Assembly (NCBI GenBank): GCA_963806735.1
Contig: CAWEBE010000053.1
Location: 1 to 64,000, forward strand
DNA length: 64,000 nucleotides
DNA from: CADEFX01 sp963806735
GTDB taxonomy: Bacteria > Pseudomonadota > Alphaproteobacteria > Rhizobiales > Hyphomicrobiaceae
Reading direction: 5' to 3'
Part shown: positions 53,967 to 63,532 of the stretch, one piece after another
Numbering within the stretch: the first letter of the stretch is position 1
Layout: each line of letters opens with the position of its first letter
Notes under the pieces: generated by a model
Seen by the model: the letters and a program-made list of their open reading frames with translations, nothing else
What the model was told of the DNA's origin: nothing
Databases searched by the model: none
Made by a program: the position numbers and the translations under genes

Positions 53967-55937
53967 ATGCAGCAACGCCGTGAAGAGCCTTGGCTTTTCC
54001 GCACATATGCCGGCCACTCGACCGCGGCCAAGTCCAACGCGCTCTATAGGCAGAACCTGGCCAAAGGGCAGACCGGCCTCTCCATCGCTTTCGACCTGCC
54101 GACGCAGACGGGTTATGACCCAGATCATGAACTTGCCAAAGGCGAGGTCGGCAAGGTCGGTGTGCCGATCTCTCACCTTGGCGACATGGGCGTGCTGTTC
54201 GAGGGCATACCCCTCGACTGCATGAATACGTCGATGACGATCAACGCCACGGCGGCATGGCTGTTGGCGCTCTACGTCGCGGTGGCGGATCAGCAGGGCA
54301 TCGCGCGCGCCAAACTCACCGGCACGATCCAGAACGACATTATCAAGGAATATCTCTCGCGCGGAACATACGTGTTTCCGCCGGCGCCGTCGCTGCGGCT
54401 GATCAAGGACACGATCGTGTTCTCGTGCCGCGAAGCGCCGAAGTGGAATCCGACCAACGTGTGCTCCTACCATCTGCAGGAGGCTGGGGCGACGCCCGTG
54501 CAAGAGCTGGCCTTTGCACTGGCGACGGCGCAAGCGGTGTTGGATACGGTTCGCGCGTCGGGTGAGGTCAGCGCCGAGGAATTGCCGCAGGTCGTCGGCC
54601 GGATCTCCTTCTTCGTCAACGCAGGCCTCAGATTTCTCACCGAGATCTGCAAGATGCGGGCGTTCACCGAACTCTGGGACGAAATCTGCCGCGAACGCTA
54701 TGGCGTCGAAGATGCGAAGCTGCGCCGTTTTCGCTACGGCGTGCAGGTGAACTCGCTGGGACTGACTGAGCAGCAGCCGGAAAACAACGTCTATCGCATT
54801 CTGCTCGAAACCCTGGGCGTTACTCTTTCAAAGAGTGCCCGCGCTCGCGCCGTGCAGCTTCCAGCTTGGAACGAGGCGATGGGGCTGCCGCGCCCGTGGG
54901 ATCAACAGTGGTCACTTCGGTTGCAGCAGGTTCTCGCGTACGAGACCGATCTGCTGGAGTTCGGCGACATTTTCGATGGCTCCCAGGAGATCGCGCGGAA
55001 GGTTGAGGCCTTGAAGGCGGAGGCAAAGGCTGAGCTGCGCCGGATCGAGGATATGGGTGGAGCCGTTGCTGCCATCGACTACATGAAGCAGCGTTTGGTC
55101 GAGAGCAATGCCGAGCGCGTCAACCGTATCGAGACGGGTGAGCAGACCGTCGTCGGCGTCAACCGCTGGAGAGAGAGCGAGCCGTCACCGTTGTCGGCTG
55201 GCGAAAGCGTCATCGAGGTCGTGGACGAGCACGTGGAGCGCGAGCAGGTGGCGCGGCTGGAGGCATGGCGTGCTCAACGCGACGCTGGGGCGGTCAAGCA
55301 GGCGCTGGACGATCTGGGGCGGGCGGCCAAAGAGGGCCACAGTGTCATGGAGGCGTCCATCGCCTGCGCCAAGGCCGGCGTGACGACGGGCGAATGGGGT
55401 GCGTGCCTGCGTAGGATATTCGGCGAGTTTCGCGCGCCAACCGGTGTTGCGGGCGCGTCGGCTGCAGCATTCAGCGGCGTGGAGGATGTGCGCCGGCGTG
55501 TCGATCAGGTGTCCGAGCGGCTCGGCCGGCGCATCAAGCTGCTGGTGGGAAAGCCCGGGCTCGATGGCCACTCCAATGGCGCGGAGCAGATTGCGGTGCG
55601 GGCGCGCGATTGCGGCATGGAGGTCGTGTACGAGGGTATCCGGCTGACGCCGGCACAGATCGTGCGCGCTGCGGTGGAGGAGAGCGCGCACGTTGTCGGT
55701 GTTTCGATCTTGTCCGGCAGCCACGTGTCGCTGGTGCGAGACGTGATCGAGCGAATGCGCAAGGAAGGGCTCGACGACGTTCCCCTCGTGGTCGGCGGCA
55801 TCATTCCACCCGACGACGCGAAAGTCTTGAAGGCACTCGGCGTCGCTGCCGTCTACACGCCGAAGGATTTCGAGCTCAACGCCATTATGGGCGATATCGT
55901 GGGGCTGGTGGAAGCGAGAGCCTCGGCGCTCTCCTAA
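53967..55937 (+). CDS. ecm: Ethylmalonyl-CoA mutase
   Basis: A 656-residue coenzyme-B12-dependent mutase that converts ethylmalonyl-CoA to methylsuccinyl-CoA. The substrate barrel shows RTYAGHSTAAKSNALYR, GLSIAFDLPTQTGYDPDH, the NTSMTINATAAWLLAL segment and LTGTIQNDIIKEYLSRGTY. The C-terminal B12 domain has KPGLDGHSNGAEQ (lower-ligand motif DGHSNG), VVGVSILSGSH and PLVVGGIIPPDD. The length fits ethylmalonyl-CoA mutase rather than the larger methylmalonyl-CoA mutase. The start at 53967 (MQQRREEPWLFRTYAG) matches the family and sits beside ccr. Confidence 0.96.
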   Translation: MQQRREEPWLFRTYAGHSTAAKSNALYRQNLAKGQTGLSIAFDLPTQTGYDPDHELAKGEVGKVGVPISHLGDMGVLFEGIPLDCMNTSMTINATAAWLLALYVAVADQQGIARAKLTGTIQNDIIKEYLSRGTYVFPPAPSLRLIKDTIVFSCREAPKWNPTNVCSYHLQEAGATPVQELAFALATAQAVLDTVRASGEVSAEELPQVVGRISFFVNAGLRFLTEICKMRAFTELWDEICRERYGVEDAKLRRFRYGVQVNSLGLTEQQPENNVYRILLETLGVTLSKSARARAVQLPAWNEAMGLPRPWDQQWSLRLQQVLAYETDLLEFGDIFDGSQEIARKVEALKAEAKAELRRIEDMGGAVAAIDYMKQRLVESNAERVNRIETGEQTVVGVNRWRESEPSPLSAGESVIEVVDEHVEREQVARLEAWRAQRDAGAVKQALDDLGRAAKEGHSVMEASIACAKAGVTTGEWGACLRRIFGEFRAPTGVAGASAAAFSGVEDVRRRVDQVSERLGRRIKLLVGKPGLDGHSNGAEQIAVRARDCGMEVVYEGIRLTPAQIVRAAVEESAHVVGVSILSGSHVSLVRDVIERMRKEGLDDVPLVVGGIIPPDDAKVLKALGVAAVYTPKDFELNAIMGDIVGLVEARASALS

Positions 55938-56007
55938 CTTCCGCACCACTTGCAAGTACGGCACGGCACGCTCAGACTTGTGGCAGCCTGACGGAAGGAT
56001 CGCCCGC

Positions 56008-57457
56008 ATGAACATCGCGGAATATGCGAAGTATGATGCACTGGGCCTTGCTGACCTGATTGCCCGGAAGCAGGTGACGCCGAAAGAGCTGGCGCTGACC
56101 GCCGCGCGGGCTGTCGAACGGGCAAACCCGATCATCAAAGCGGTCGTCGAGACCTATCCCGACCGCATCGATGATTTGGATGAAACGTCGCTCGGCTCGG
56201 GTCCCTTCCGTGGCGTACCGTTTCTCATCAAGGATGTATTTGGCCACGAGCAAGGCCGCAGAATTCGAGTTCGGATCACGACTCTGCCGCGGCATGACGG
56301 TCGAGGTCGGCACATATTTCGTCGATCAGCTCAAAGCTGCAGGCGTCAACATTCTCGGCAGATCAGCGGCGCCCGAATACTCCATGTCGGCGACGACCGA
56401 GAGCGTCATGTTCGGCAATACGTCGAACCCGTGGAAGCAGGGTTACTCGCCCGGCGGCTCGACCGGGGGCGGACAGGCCGCCGTCATAAGCGGAATGGTG
56501 CCGATTGCACACGGATCGGACATCGGTGGATCGATCCGCATCCCGGCGAGCTGGTGTGGCGGCGTGGGCCTCAAGCCGTCGCGTGGACGGGTATCGGGTG
56601 GGCCGGTGGTGGATGAGGGCGGCCTCGGCTTCTCCATGAATTTCATCCAGGCGAAGACCGTGCGTGATGCTGCGGCCATGCTCGACTGTGTGTCGAATCC
56701 GCAGATCGGCGATCCCTTCATCATTCCGAAACCAGCCGAGTCGTATGCCGCACTGGCGCGAAAGGCACCGGGCAAGCTCAGGATCGGTCTGGTGCTCACA
56801 GAGATGTTCGGCGTCAAGGTCGATCCTGAAGTTGCCGAGGCGGTGAAGCAGACAGGCAATACGCTTGCCGGCATGGGTCATGTCGTCGAGACGGCTGAAA
56901 CGGATGTCGGCGGTCTGGATACGCTGCGCGCACTCAACGAGCTCTTCTTTTTCGCCTTCGATGCGCGGCTCGAGAGCTACACCAAGCGGTCGGGCCAGAA
57001 GATCGGCGCCGATACGCTCGAGCCGGTCATACTGTCCATCTACGAGTGGTCGAATGGTATCACGCCGGCACGTTTCATGGCGGCCCTCGGTGCGGTGAAT
57101 ACCGCCCGTCGCAAGATGGCGCGCATTTATGCCAGCCACGACATCATGCTATCACCGACGACCTCGCGTGTGGCCGAGCCCTGGGGCAACTACAACCTCA
57201 GCAAGCCGGGAGTGAGCGCGGTCAATATCGTCGACAGCCTGTTCGCCATCCCCTGCCAGTTCACGGTGCCGCACAACATCATGGGCACGCCGGCGATCTC
57301 GCTCCCGCTGGCCATGCACGCGACGGGCGTTCCGATCGGTGTGCAACTCGCCGGCCGTCCCGCGGATGAGCATCTATTGCTGCAACTTGCGGCCGCGCTC
57401 GAGCAGGCCATGCCGTGGGCGATGCGCATGCCGCCGTTGCACGTCTCGAAGATGTAG
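56008..57457 (+). CDS. Amidase signature enzyme, apparent frameshift
   Basis: A Ser-cisSer-Lys amidase whose frame changes once. The start (MNIAEYAKYDALGLADLIAR) continues to FRGVPFLIKDVFGHEQGRR, holding the catalytic Lys. An extra C near 56266 throws off the frame; removing it gives IEFGSRLCRGMTVEVGTYFV and onward. The second part carries PGGSTGGGQAAVISG and GSDIGGSIRIPASWCGG with the two serines. Joined length is 482 residues. It would hydrolyse an amide, such as a carbamoyl or acylamide compound, in the cytoplasm. It follows ecm by about 70 bases, probably without functional link, and is followed by a permease. Confidence 0.85.
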
Positions 57458-57540
57458 GGCGCAGCCCGCGGCCCGGTTCAGGCTTCCCATTGGTGGCGGG
57501 AGCCCGCATAAGGGGGCTCCCACCATCTTGCGGCCTTCTC

Positions 57541-58500
57541 ATGCTTTCGGTCATCTCTCTGATTGCGCCGGTCTTCGGCCTGATCGGTCTCGGCTTTTTG
57601 GCGGCGCGTCTCCGATGGCTCGACCCGAGCGCCACCCGGGCGCTGTCCGAGTTCGGCTATAGGGTGGCGGTGCCGGCGCTGCTGTTCCGCGTCATGTCGT
57701 CCACCAGCATGCCGCAGGTATCGCCCCTGCGCCTTCTCGGCGCCTACTTCGCGGCCATCACGACGATCTGGATCCTGGCCACGCTCGCAACCTGGGCGCT
57801 GTTGCGCCGGCCAGCCGCGGATGCTTCGGCAATTGCCATGGGCTCGTGCTTCGGCAACGGTGTGATGCTCGGCATTCCCTTGATCCTCGGCGCGCTGGGT
57901 AATGATGCCGCGACGCCGATCGCGCTCCTGGTCACCGTCGAGACTGCTTACCTGTGGATCCTGGCGACGCTGCATATGGAGATTGCGGGCCGTGGATTGA
58001 GGTCAATCTCGTTTGCGGCCATCGGCGGCATTCTGCGCGATGTGGCGCGCAACCCGATCGTCGGCTCGGTCGCGCTCGGAGTCGCCTGGGCGGCAAGCGG
58101 CCTCACCATACCCGCGATACCCGACAAATTGCTTTCTCTGCTCGCTCAATCGGCCATTCCGATCGCGCTGTTCGCGCTCGGGATGTCGCTGTCCGCCTAC
58201 AGCATCAAGGGTGAGATTGCTACTATGACTTTGATCTGCGCGCTCAAGCTGGCGTTCTATCCTGCGCTGGCCCTGACATTTGCGCTGTGGGTCTTCGAGC
58301 TGCCGCTGCTCTGGGCGTCAGCACTGTTCCTGTTCACGTCAATGCCGGTGGGGGCCAACGCGTTCGTGTTCGCGGCTCTCTACGATCGCGCCGTCGGATC
58401 GGTATCGGCGGCGATTGCCGTCAGCACTGTGATTGCTGTGATCAGCGTGACGATCGTTCTCGCCATCCTGCGCGCGGGATGGCTGGGCGGTTCGCTCTGA
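57541..58500 (+). CDS. AEC-family auxin-efflux-like permease
   Basis: A 319-residue inner-membrane carrier of the auxin efflux carrier/malonate (PIN-like) superfamily, ATG at 57541. About ten hydrophobic segments include LSVISLIAPVFGLIGLGFLA, FGYRVAVPALLFRVM, MGSCFGNGVMLGIPLILGAL (the GNxxxLG-like core), FALGMSLSAYSIKGEIATM and SMPVGANAFVFAALYDRA. These transport organic acids or similar anions out of or into the cell. It follows the amidase in the same direction with an 84-base gap, so co-transcription is possible and its substrate may be an amidase product. Confidence 0.9.
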   Translation: MLSVISLIAPVFGLIGLGFLAARLRWLDPSATRALSEFGYRVAVPALLFRVMSSTSMPQVSPLRLLGAYFAAITTIWILATLATWALLRRPAADASAIAMGSCFGNGVMLGIPLILGALGNDAATPIALLVTVETAYLWILATLHMEIAGRGLRSISFAAIGGILRDVARNPIVGSVALGVAWAASGLTIPAIPDKLLSLLAQSAIPIALFALGMSLSAYSIKGEIATMTLICALKLAFYPALALTFALWVFELPLLWASALFLFTSMPVGANAFVFAALYDRAVGSVSAAIAVSTVIAVISVTIVLAILRAGWLGGSL

Positions 58501-58518
58501 AGGGCCGGGCCCCGCCAA

Positions 58519-58977
58519 TTAGGCGGCGAGAGCTCGCCGGGGGACAGGGATTGGGCGCAATGAACGCGCTCTCAGCGCGGCTGCATGTGGCATGACCGCC
58601 GACAGGTCCTCGATGATCTTGGCGAGCGTAAAATCGGCTGCATCGACCTGCACCAGTGCAGCGGACTGAAACTCCGCCGCTTTGCGTGCACCCTGCAGGC
58701 GGTCTTCGATCCTCTGTGCGATCTGCAGCCAGTGTGATCCGGCAGAGCGAGGCTCGCGGCTGGGCGTGTGGTTGATTGCAGCGGGTATGGGTCGGCTTTG
58801 CGTGGGCGCCCCTAAATGCTGTCGGGAGGTGTCGTCTATTGGATCGATCAGAATACGATTAGATACAACGAACAGCAGCGCCAGCGCCGAAGATGCTAAG
58901 GTCGCGGCAGCGATGAATGGCGCGCGCCAGCCGAATTCCGGCCCTATTGCAAAAAGGGATTTCAAAACGTCGATCAT
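58519..58977 (-). CDS. Membrane-anchored hypothetical protein, 152 residues
   Basis: The ATG at 58975-58977 gives MIDVLKSLFAIGPEFGWR, then a membrane segment FIAAATLASSALALLFVV, a proline-rich linker (LGAPTQSRPIPAAINHT), and a helical part with LQIAQRIEDRLQGARKAAEF and VDAADFTLAKIIEDLSAVMP. I recognise the general layout from Rhizobiales hypothetical proteins, not a named domain. An ATG 14 codons upstream was not used since it adds no clear signal. It is convergent with the permease, 18 bases from its stop. Confidence 0.6.
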   Translation of the reverse strand: MIDVLKSLFAIGPEFGWRAPFIAAATLASSALALLFVVSNRILIDPIDDTSRQHLGAPTQSRPIPAAINHTPSREPRSAGSHWLQIAQRIEDRLQGARKAAEFQSAALVQVDAADFTLAKIIEDLSAVMPHAAALRARSLRPIPVPRRALAA

Positions 58978-59150
58978 TCTCGGGTGCCGATTAACACTAT
59001 ACGCCCATGTTGAACTCACTTGCGACCGCTAACAAGCCTTTTGCGAAGACAGAGCAAAATCGCGGAATATTGGAATAAGAATTGGGTTAATTATTTGATA
59101 AGAGAATGAATGAAGGGATACCGCCGGGTGTGGCTTCGGGCCATCCAGCT

Positions 59151-60032
59151 TCAGGCCAGTCCGACGAGTTGCCGAATATCGCGCGGTGTGGCGCCGCGGG
59201 TACGCAGCTCCCGGAGCCCCACGTCGCCCGCGCTCTTGGCGAGCTTGCGTCCCTGCTCATCCGTTACCAGCCGATGGTGATGATAGAGCAGCTCCGGCAG
59301 GCCGAGCAGGACCTGGAGCAGCCGATGCACATCGGTGGCGGCAAAGAGGTCGCGGCCGCGCGTGACGTGGGTAATGCCCTGGCGCGCATCGTCGACCACG
59401 ACGGCGAGATGATAGCTGGTCGGCACGTCGCGGCGCTGGATCACGACATCGCCCCAGCGTGCCGGATCAGCGGCAATGCGCTGCAGTTGGCCGCTTTCGT
59501 CGATCTCCGTAAACGCGAGAGGCCCGCACGAACCCCGCTCCTTGAGCAGCAGTAGTGCGCGCTCCATGTCGAGCCGCATGGCGAAGGACTGGCCGGCTGC
59601 TTTTCGGCGGTCGATTTCACTCGGATCGAGGTTTTTGCTGAGGCCGGGATAAATCGGGGCGCCGTCAGGGTCCAAGGCGCCTGGTCGCGCAGCGGCCAGT
59701 ATTTCGGCTCGGGTTGCGAAGCAAGGATAAAGCAGACCCAGAGCCTCCAACTTTTGCGCTGCGCTCATATAATCAGCAAAATGCTGCGATTGGCGCAGAA
59801 CCGGGATTTCCCATTTCAATCCGAGCCAGGCCAAGTCGTCGTAAATCTGTGTGACAAACTCCTCGCGGCTGCGTGAGAGGTCGATATCCTCGATGCGCAG
59901 CAGAAATTTGCCGCGAAGTTGCGCGGCCATATCGTAGGTCACGAGTGCCGAAAGCGCGTGGCCGAGATGAAGCGCGCCATTTGGTGATGGCGCGAAGCGC
60001 AGGACAGCTTGTTGGGAAGGCTCAACCTGCAC
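59151..60032 (-). CDS. gluQ: Glutamyl-queuosine tRNA(Asp) synthetase
   Basis: A 293-residue class I synthetase-like enzyme that attaches glutamate to queuosine in tRNA-Asp. The nucleotide loop is VLRFAPSPNGALHLGHA (HxGH), then LLRIEDIDLSRSREEF, LAWLGLKWE, and the second ATP motif as RKLAKSAGDVGLREL. It lacks the anticodon-binding domain of full glutamyl-tRNA synthetase, as expected. The zinc-site cysteines of many GluQRS proteins are largely missing: only the Cys in LYPCFATRAEI is present, while IYPGLS has none. It is divergent from the DNA glycosylase gene. Confidence 0.9.
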   Translation of the reverse strand: MQVEPSQQAVLRFAPSPNGALHLGHALSALVTYDMAAQLRGKFLLRIEDIDLSRSREEFVTQIYDDLAWLGLKWEIPVLRQSQHFADYMSAAQKLEALGLLYPCFATRAEILAAARPGALDPDGAPIYPGLSKNLDPSEIDRRKAAGQSFAMRLDMERALLLLKERGSCGPLAFTEIDESGQLQRIAADPARWGDVVIQRRDVPTSYHLAVVVDDARQGITHVTRGRDLFAATDVHRLLQVLLGLPELLYHHHRLVTDEQGRKLAKSAGDVGLRELRTRGATPRDIRQLVGLA

Positions 60033-60142
60033 CGATGACTAAGACCTCGATCAAGAACCGGCTTGTGCGCCAGCGACTGCTTCGATTAGCTCGAATGTGG
60101 GCGCAGGCGGCAAGGGGCGCCAGTATCACACAGGGATCGTGC

Positions 60143-60808
60143 ATGGCTCGCGTCCGCGTGCTCAACCATCGTTGCATTGAAACCGAAGATGACATCCGCG
60201 AGGGCGTCAGGTCCTTGCGCCGCAAGTGCAAGATCATGCGCCGCGTGCACGATGCGGCCGGTGAGCCGCCGCTGCGCCGCCGCGAAGCCGGGTTCGAGGG
60301 ATTGGCACGCATCGTCGTTGCCCAGCAGCTTTCGGTTGCGAGTGCCACTGCCATCTGGGCGCGTTTCGAGACGCTGGTGAACCCGCTGGCCGCCGAGCGG
60401 CTGCTGATCGCAACTGAGGAGGATTTGCGAGGTGTCGGGCTGTCAGGTCCGAAGATACGCACGTTGCGAGCCGTATCCCAGGCCGTCGCGGACGGCCTGG
60501 ATCTGACGCGCCTCGGCACGCTGAACGATGAGGAAGTGCACGCAGCGTTGACTGCAGTCAGTGGCATCGGCCCGTGGACGGCAGATGTCTACCTCCTGTT
60601 CTGCCTTGGGCGCGCAGATGCATTCGCAGCCGGCGACCTGGCGCTCCAGGTCGCGGCGCAGCATGCTTTCAGGCTGGACGAGCGGCCGGACCAGCGCACG
60701 CTCGTAGAGCTCGCAGAACGCTGGCGGCCCTGGCGCGGTGTCGCGGCGCGATTGCTTTGGGCATACTATCGGACGGTCAAAGCGACAAAGTCCGGCGTGC
60801 CTGTGTAG
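60143..60808 (+). CDS. DNA-3-methyladenine glycosylase (AlkA-type HhH-GPD)
   Basis: A 221-residue base-excision repair enzyme removing alkylated purines. The helix-hairpin-helix is AVSGIGPWTADVYLLFCLG and the catalytic Asp lies in FAAGDLALQVAAQ. It also has FEGLARIVVAQQLSVASATA, EEDLRGVGLSGPKIRTLRAV and the end RWRPWRGVAARLLWAYYRT. It lacks the N-terminal AlkA domain and is a compact form. The ATG at 60143 was chosen after a CAGGGA site. The next gene begins 25 bases later on the same strand. Confidence 0.9.
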   Translation: MARVRVLNHRCIETEDDIREGVRSLRRKCKIMRRVHDAAGEPPLRRREAGFEGLARIVVAQQLSVASATAIWARFETLVNPLAAERLLIATEEDLRGVGLSGPKIRTLRAVSQAVADGLDLTRLGTLNDEEVHAALTAVSGIGPWTADVYLLFCLGRADAFAAGDLALQVAAQHAFRLDERPDQRTLVELAERWRPWRGVAARLLWAYYRTVKATKSGVPV

Positions 60809-60832
60809 CGCCCGAGGGCAAGGTCAGGGCCA

Positions 60833-61480
60833 ATGCTAGACGGACCGAGGCTGGAGGCGGCATCGGGCAGCGCGGACGCGCTGGTCGTTCTGCTGCACGG
60901 CTATGGCGCAAACGGCGAGGATCTGATCGCGCTCGGGCAGGAGTGGCGCCAGACGCTGCCGCGTGCGGCGTTCGTGGCGCCCAACGCGCCGGAGGCGCTA
61001 CCCATGGCCGGCATGGGTGGATTGCAGTGGTTCCCGCTGACCCTGCGCGATCCGACGGAATACTGGCGCGGCGTGAGCGCAACTGGACCCGGGCTTGTCG
61101 CATTTCTGGAGGCGGAGCTGAAGCGGCAGCGGCTACCGCCGCAACGCCTGGCGCTGGTCGGTTTCAGTCAGGGCACCATGATGGCCTTGCATGTCGGTCT
61201 GCGGCTCAACCCTCCACCAGCAGCGCTCATCGGCTACTCCGGGATGCTCGCGGGTCCGGAGCGTCTGGCGCCTGCCGTGTCCCAGCCCGGTGTTCTGCTC
61301 GTGCACGGCGAGCAGGACGAGATCATTCCCATCGAGGCGCTCGATGTGACCCGAGAGATGCTGGCCGCGCGCGGCTTTGCAGTCGAGTGGCACCGGCGCC
61401 CAGGCTTGGGGCATGGCATCGATGCCGAAGGACTGCGGCTCGGGAGCCATTTTCTCGCCCACGCGCTGCGACAGCTTTGA
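60833..61480 (+). CDS. Phospholipase/carboxylesterase-family alpha/beta hydrolase
   Basis: A 215-residue alpha/beta hydrolase like bacterial YpfH and carboxylesterase 2. LVVLLHGYGANGEDLIAL is the oxyanion region. The catalytic triad is Ser in LALVGFSQGTMMAL, Asp in LVHGEQDEIIPIEA and His in RPGLGHGIDAEGL. The length is family-typical, with no signal peptide, so it is cytosolic. Substrates are short-chain esters or lysophospholipids. It follows the DNA glycosylase by 25 bases and is possibly co-transcribed. Confidence 0.9.
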   Translation: MLDGPRLEAASGSADALVVLLHGYGANGEDLIALGQEWRQTLPRAAFVAPNAPEALPMAGMGGLQWFPLTLRDPTEYWRGVSATGPGLVAFLEAELKRQRLPPQRLALVGFSQGTMMALHVGLRLNPPPAALIGYSGMLAGPERLAPAVSQPGVLLVHGEQDEIIPIEALDVTREMLAARGFAVEWHRRPGLGHGIDAEGLRLGSHFLAHALRQL

Positions 61481-61630
61481 CGTGAGCGATGAAGGGGCGA
61501 TCTGACGCTGCGGCCTATTGAAATAGCTAGGGATTGTACGCTTCACATCGGCGACACACATGTCTAGTATCCCGGGCGATCATTAGTTCCGAGTGCGATT
61601 CGGACAGGGAACTGTCAGGACTGCCAACTC

Positions 61631-62191
61631 GTGACTGCGCACGCTGCCTCACCGCAAAGCTTTCCAGCGCTGGTGCTGAATGCCGATTTCCGGCCGCTGA
61701 GCTACTATCCGCTGTCGCTGTGGAACTGGCAGGACACCATCAAGGCGGTGTTCCTGGACCGGGTCAATATCGTCTCAGAATACGACCGCTTCGTGCGCAG
61801 CCCGTCATTCGAGATGCGCATTCCCAGCGTCGTTTCGCTCAAGACCTATGTCAAACCGGCGCTGTATCCGGCATTCACGCGGTTCAACGTGTTCCTGCGC
61901 GACAAGTTTTCGTGCCAATATTGCGGGGCCAGGGACGAGCTGACCTTCGATCACCTCATCCCACGGTCGCGCGGCGGACAAACACGCTGGGACAACGTCG
62001 TAGCGGCCTGCGCGCCGTGCAATCTGACGAAGGGCGGCTTGATGCCAGAGCGCGCCGGCATGCGGCCGATGCAATGGCCGTATCGGCCGACCGTGTTCGA
62101 GCTGCATCGCAACGGCCGGCTGTTCCCGCCCAACTATCTGCACCAGAGCTGGCTCGACTATCTGTATTGGGATACCGAGCTGGAGCCCTAG
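61631..62191 (+). CDS. HNH endonuclease-like protein
   Basis: A 186-residue protein with an HNH fold near the middle. FSCQYCGARDELTFDHLIPR and SRGGQTRWDNVVAACAPCNL provide the His-Asn and two CxxC zinc pairs. The N-terminus (PALVLNADFRPLSYYPLS, then LWNWQDTIKAVFLDRVNIV) is a conserved extension seen in this stand-alone HNH branch. A GTG start at 61631 is used. Many such genes are housekeeping-like in alphaproteobacteria, with unknown biological role. No restriction or phage genes surround it here. Confidence 0.9.
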   Translation: MTAHAASPQSFPALVLNADFRPLSYYPLSLWNWQDTIKAVFLDRVNIVSEYDRFVRSPSFEMRIPSVVSLKTYVKPALYPAFTRFNVFLRDKFSCQYCGARDELTFDHLIPRSRGGQTRWDNVVAACAPCNLTKGGLMPERAGMRPMQWPYRPTVFELHRNGRLFPPNYLHQSWLDYLYWDTELEP

Positions 62192-62249
62192 AAACTTGCG
62201 GCTTTCTTCGAAGCCGGCGGAAAGTCTCTCGACTTCTTGTTTTGCCGTG

Positions 62250-62307
62250 CGGTTCGCGCCTCATATGGAAGCAATACCGCTTCCATAAAAGGCGATCGCA
62301 CCCTAAG
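62250..62307. repeat. Palindromic intergenic repeat, element C (single module)
   Basis: GCCTCATATGGAAGC at 62258-62272 and GCTTCCATAAAAGGC at 62279-62293 form an imperfect stem around AATACC, followed by GATCGCACCCTAAG. The sequence is a decayed module 1 of the family around frmA, which shows that the repeats are dispersed. It lies past the HNH gene stop. Confidence 0.7.
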
Positions 62308-62366
62308 AAATCGGCGCCGAACGGGGTTTCCGGCGCCGAGAACGCACGCATGGTGGTGGTCGCTTC

Positions 62367-62588
62367 TCAAGCTGCTTTGCGCAATGGGTGCGTGCACAGC
62401 ACCTCAGCGATCAATTCGACGGCCTTGCTCCAATCCGCACCGTTGGGCGCAGTGAGACCGAACGCCTTGATCGCGTCGCGGGGGGCTCCGCCATCGCGGA
62501 AGATGCGCGCGCACACCTGGCGCGCATAGCCGAGCGAGTGGTGCCACTGAACAGGATTGATGTGGTCGGGACCCAGATTTGAGGTCAT
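62367..62588 (-). CDS. Small hypothetical protein, 73 residues
   Basis: An uninterrupted frame with MTSNLGPDHINPVQWHHSLG, then YARQVCARIFRDGGAPRDAI and AELIAEV-like helices at the end. The His/Trp-rich start and regular helical text look like a real protein, but the ribosome site is weak and I know no family. It lies alone, downstream of element C. Confidence 0.5.
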   Translation of the reverse strand: MTSNLGPDHINPVQWHHSLGYARQVCARIFRDGGAPRDAIKAFGLTAPNGADWSKAVELIAEVLCTHPLRKAA

Positions 62589-63532
62589 TGGGGGACTTGC
62601 CTCGCTGTTTTAAGTGGGCGCCGCCATTGTTGTACGAAGGAGGCAAGCACGCTCGGCGCTCTGGCATCGCTACGCAGAACCATGCAATGCGATGCCCTGA
62701 GAGACTGTACGTCGTTCGCTGGAGCGCGCTTGCCTTTCTGCTGGGAGATGCGGGGGGTGCGTCTCCCAATCCTCTAAACCTTCGTTCAACGAACCCGGGC
62801 TGCTTCCTGCCTGGACCTGGTTTTGGACGCCGTTTCTTTGGTTTCAATGAAACTCAACACGGTACTCAACACGTCACCGACTTGACGCCACTCACTGTCA
62901 CTTGCCACCTGCTTCGGGGCTTCGACACGCAATGCCACTTTGCTCATCTCGACCAAAATACTCACGATCGGCGGACGCTACGCCACACATGCGACAAACG
63001 CGTTACTGAACCGAGCCACTCTGACGCACCGTGATACGCACGGGACAACGCCAACTCGTTGGGGCCAGCGAACCGCTCTGCCAGACGCGTACGCTTGCTG
63101 CCGAGGGCGGTTCGCCTCAAATTCCGGAACGCACTTGCAAGGACGTTCCTCGGGTTTTTGCGGAGGTCCGTGAGGGACGGACCGTACACTGACGCAACAC
63201 TACGCAACTTCAACGCAACAGGCTGCAACCGAGACGCAACACTAGTCGTAACCACACGTGCACCACTCGATGCAGCATGCTTGCCTGCATCCGCGCCGAT
63301 GCGCTTGACGCCACTGGCGAAAAGCACCCCGGATGGTACGCGCGCCGGCCTGGAGGTACGCTGGGACTGGACCAACTCGATACTCTCCTCGCAGCTGCCG
63401 TTTTACTCGATGTTCACGTCGTGTTCCGCGAACATTGCCAATAGACCGTTGCTTTGTGGCGACGCCTTGGCACAATCGAGGGTTATTCAAGGATTTTAGA
63501 TTGACGCTGGCTTTAACAACACGACTCGCACC
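62589..63532. other. No supported gene; repeated ACGCAAC heptamers
   Basis: About 940 bases without a recognisable protein on either strand. Longer frames translate to Arg/Ser-rich text without motifs. Between 63192 and 63243 the heptamer ACGCAAC recurs four times, ACGCAACACTA twice. It is otherwise featureless to my reading. Confidence 0.4.

Noticed and set aside
61631..62191. HNH gene as part of a restriction or phage-defence system
   Set aside because: No methyltransferase, restriction or phage genes surround it, and this stand-alone HNH branch is common as a chromosomal gene.
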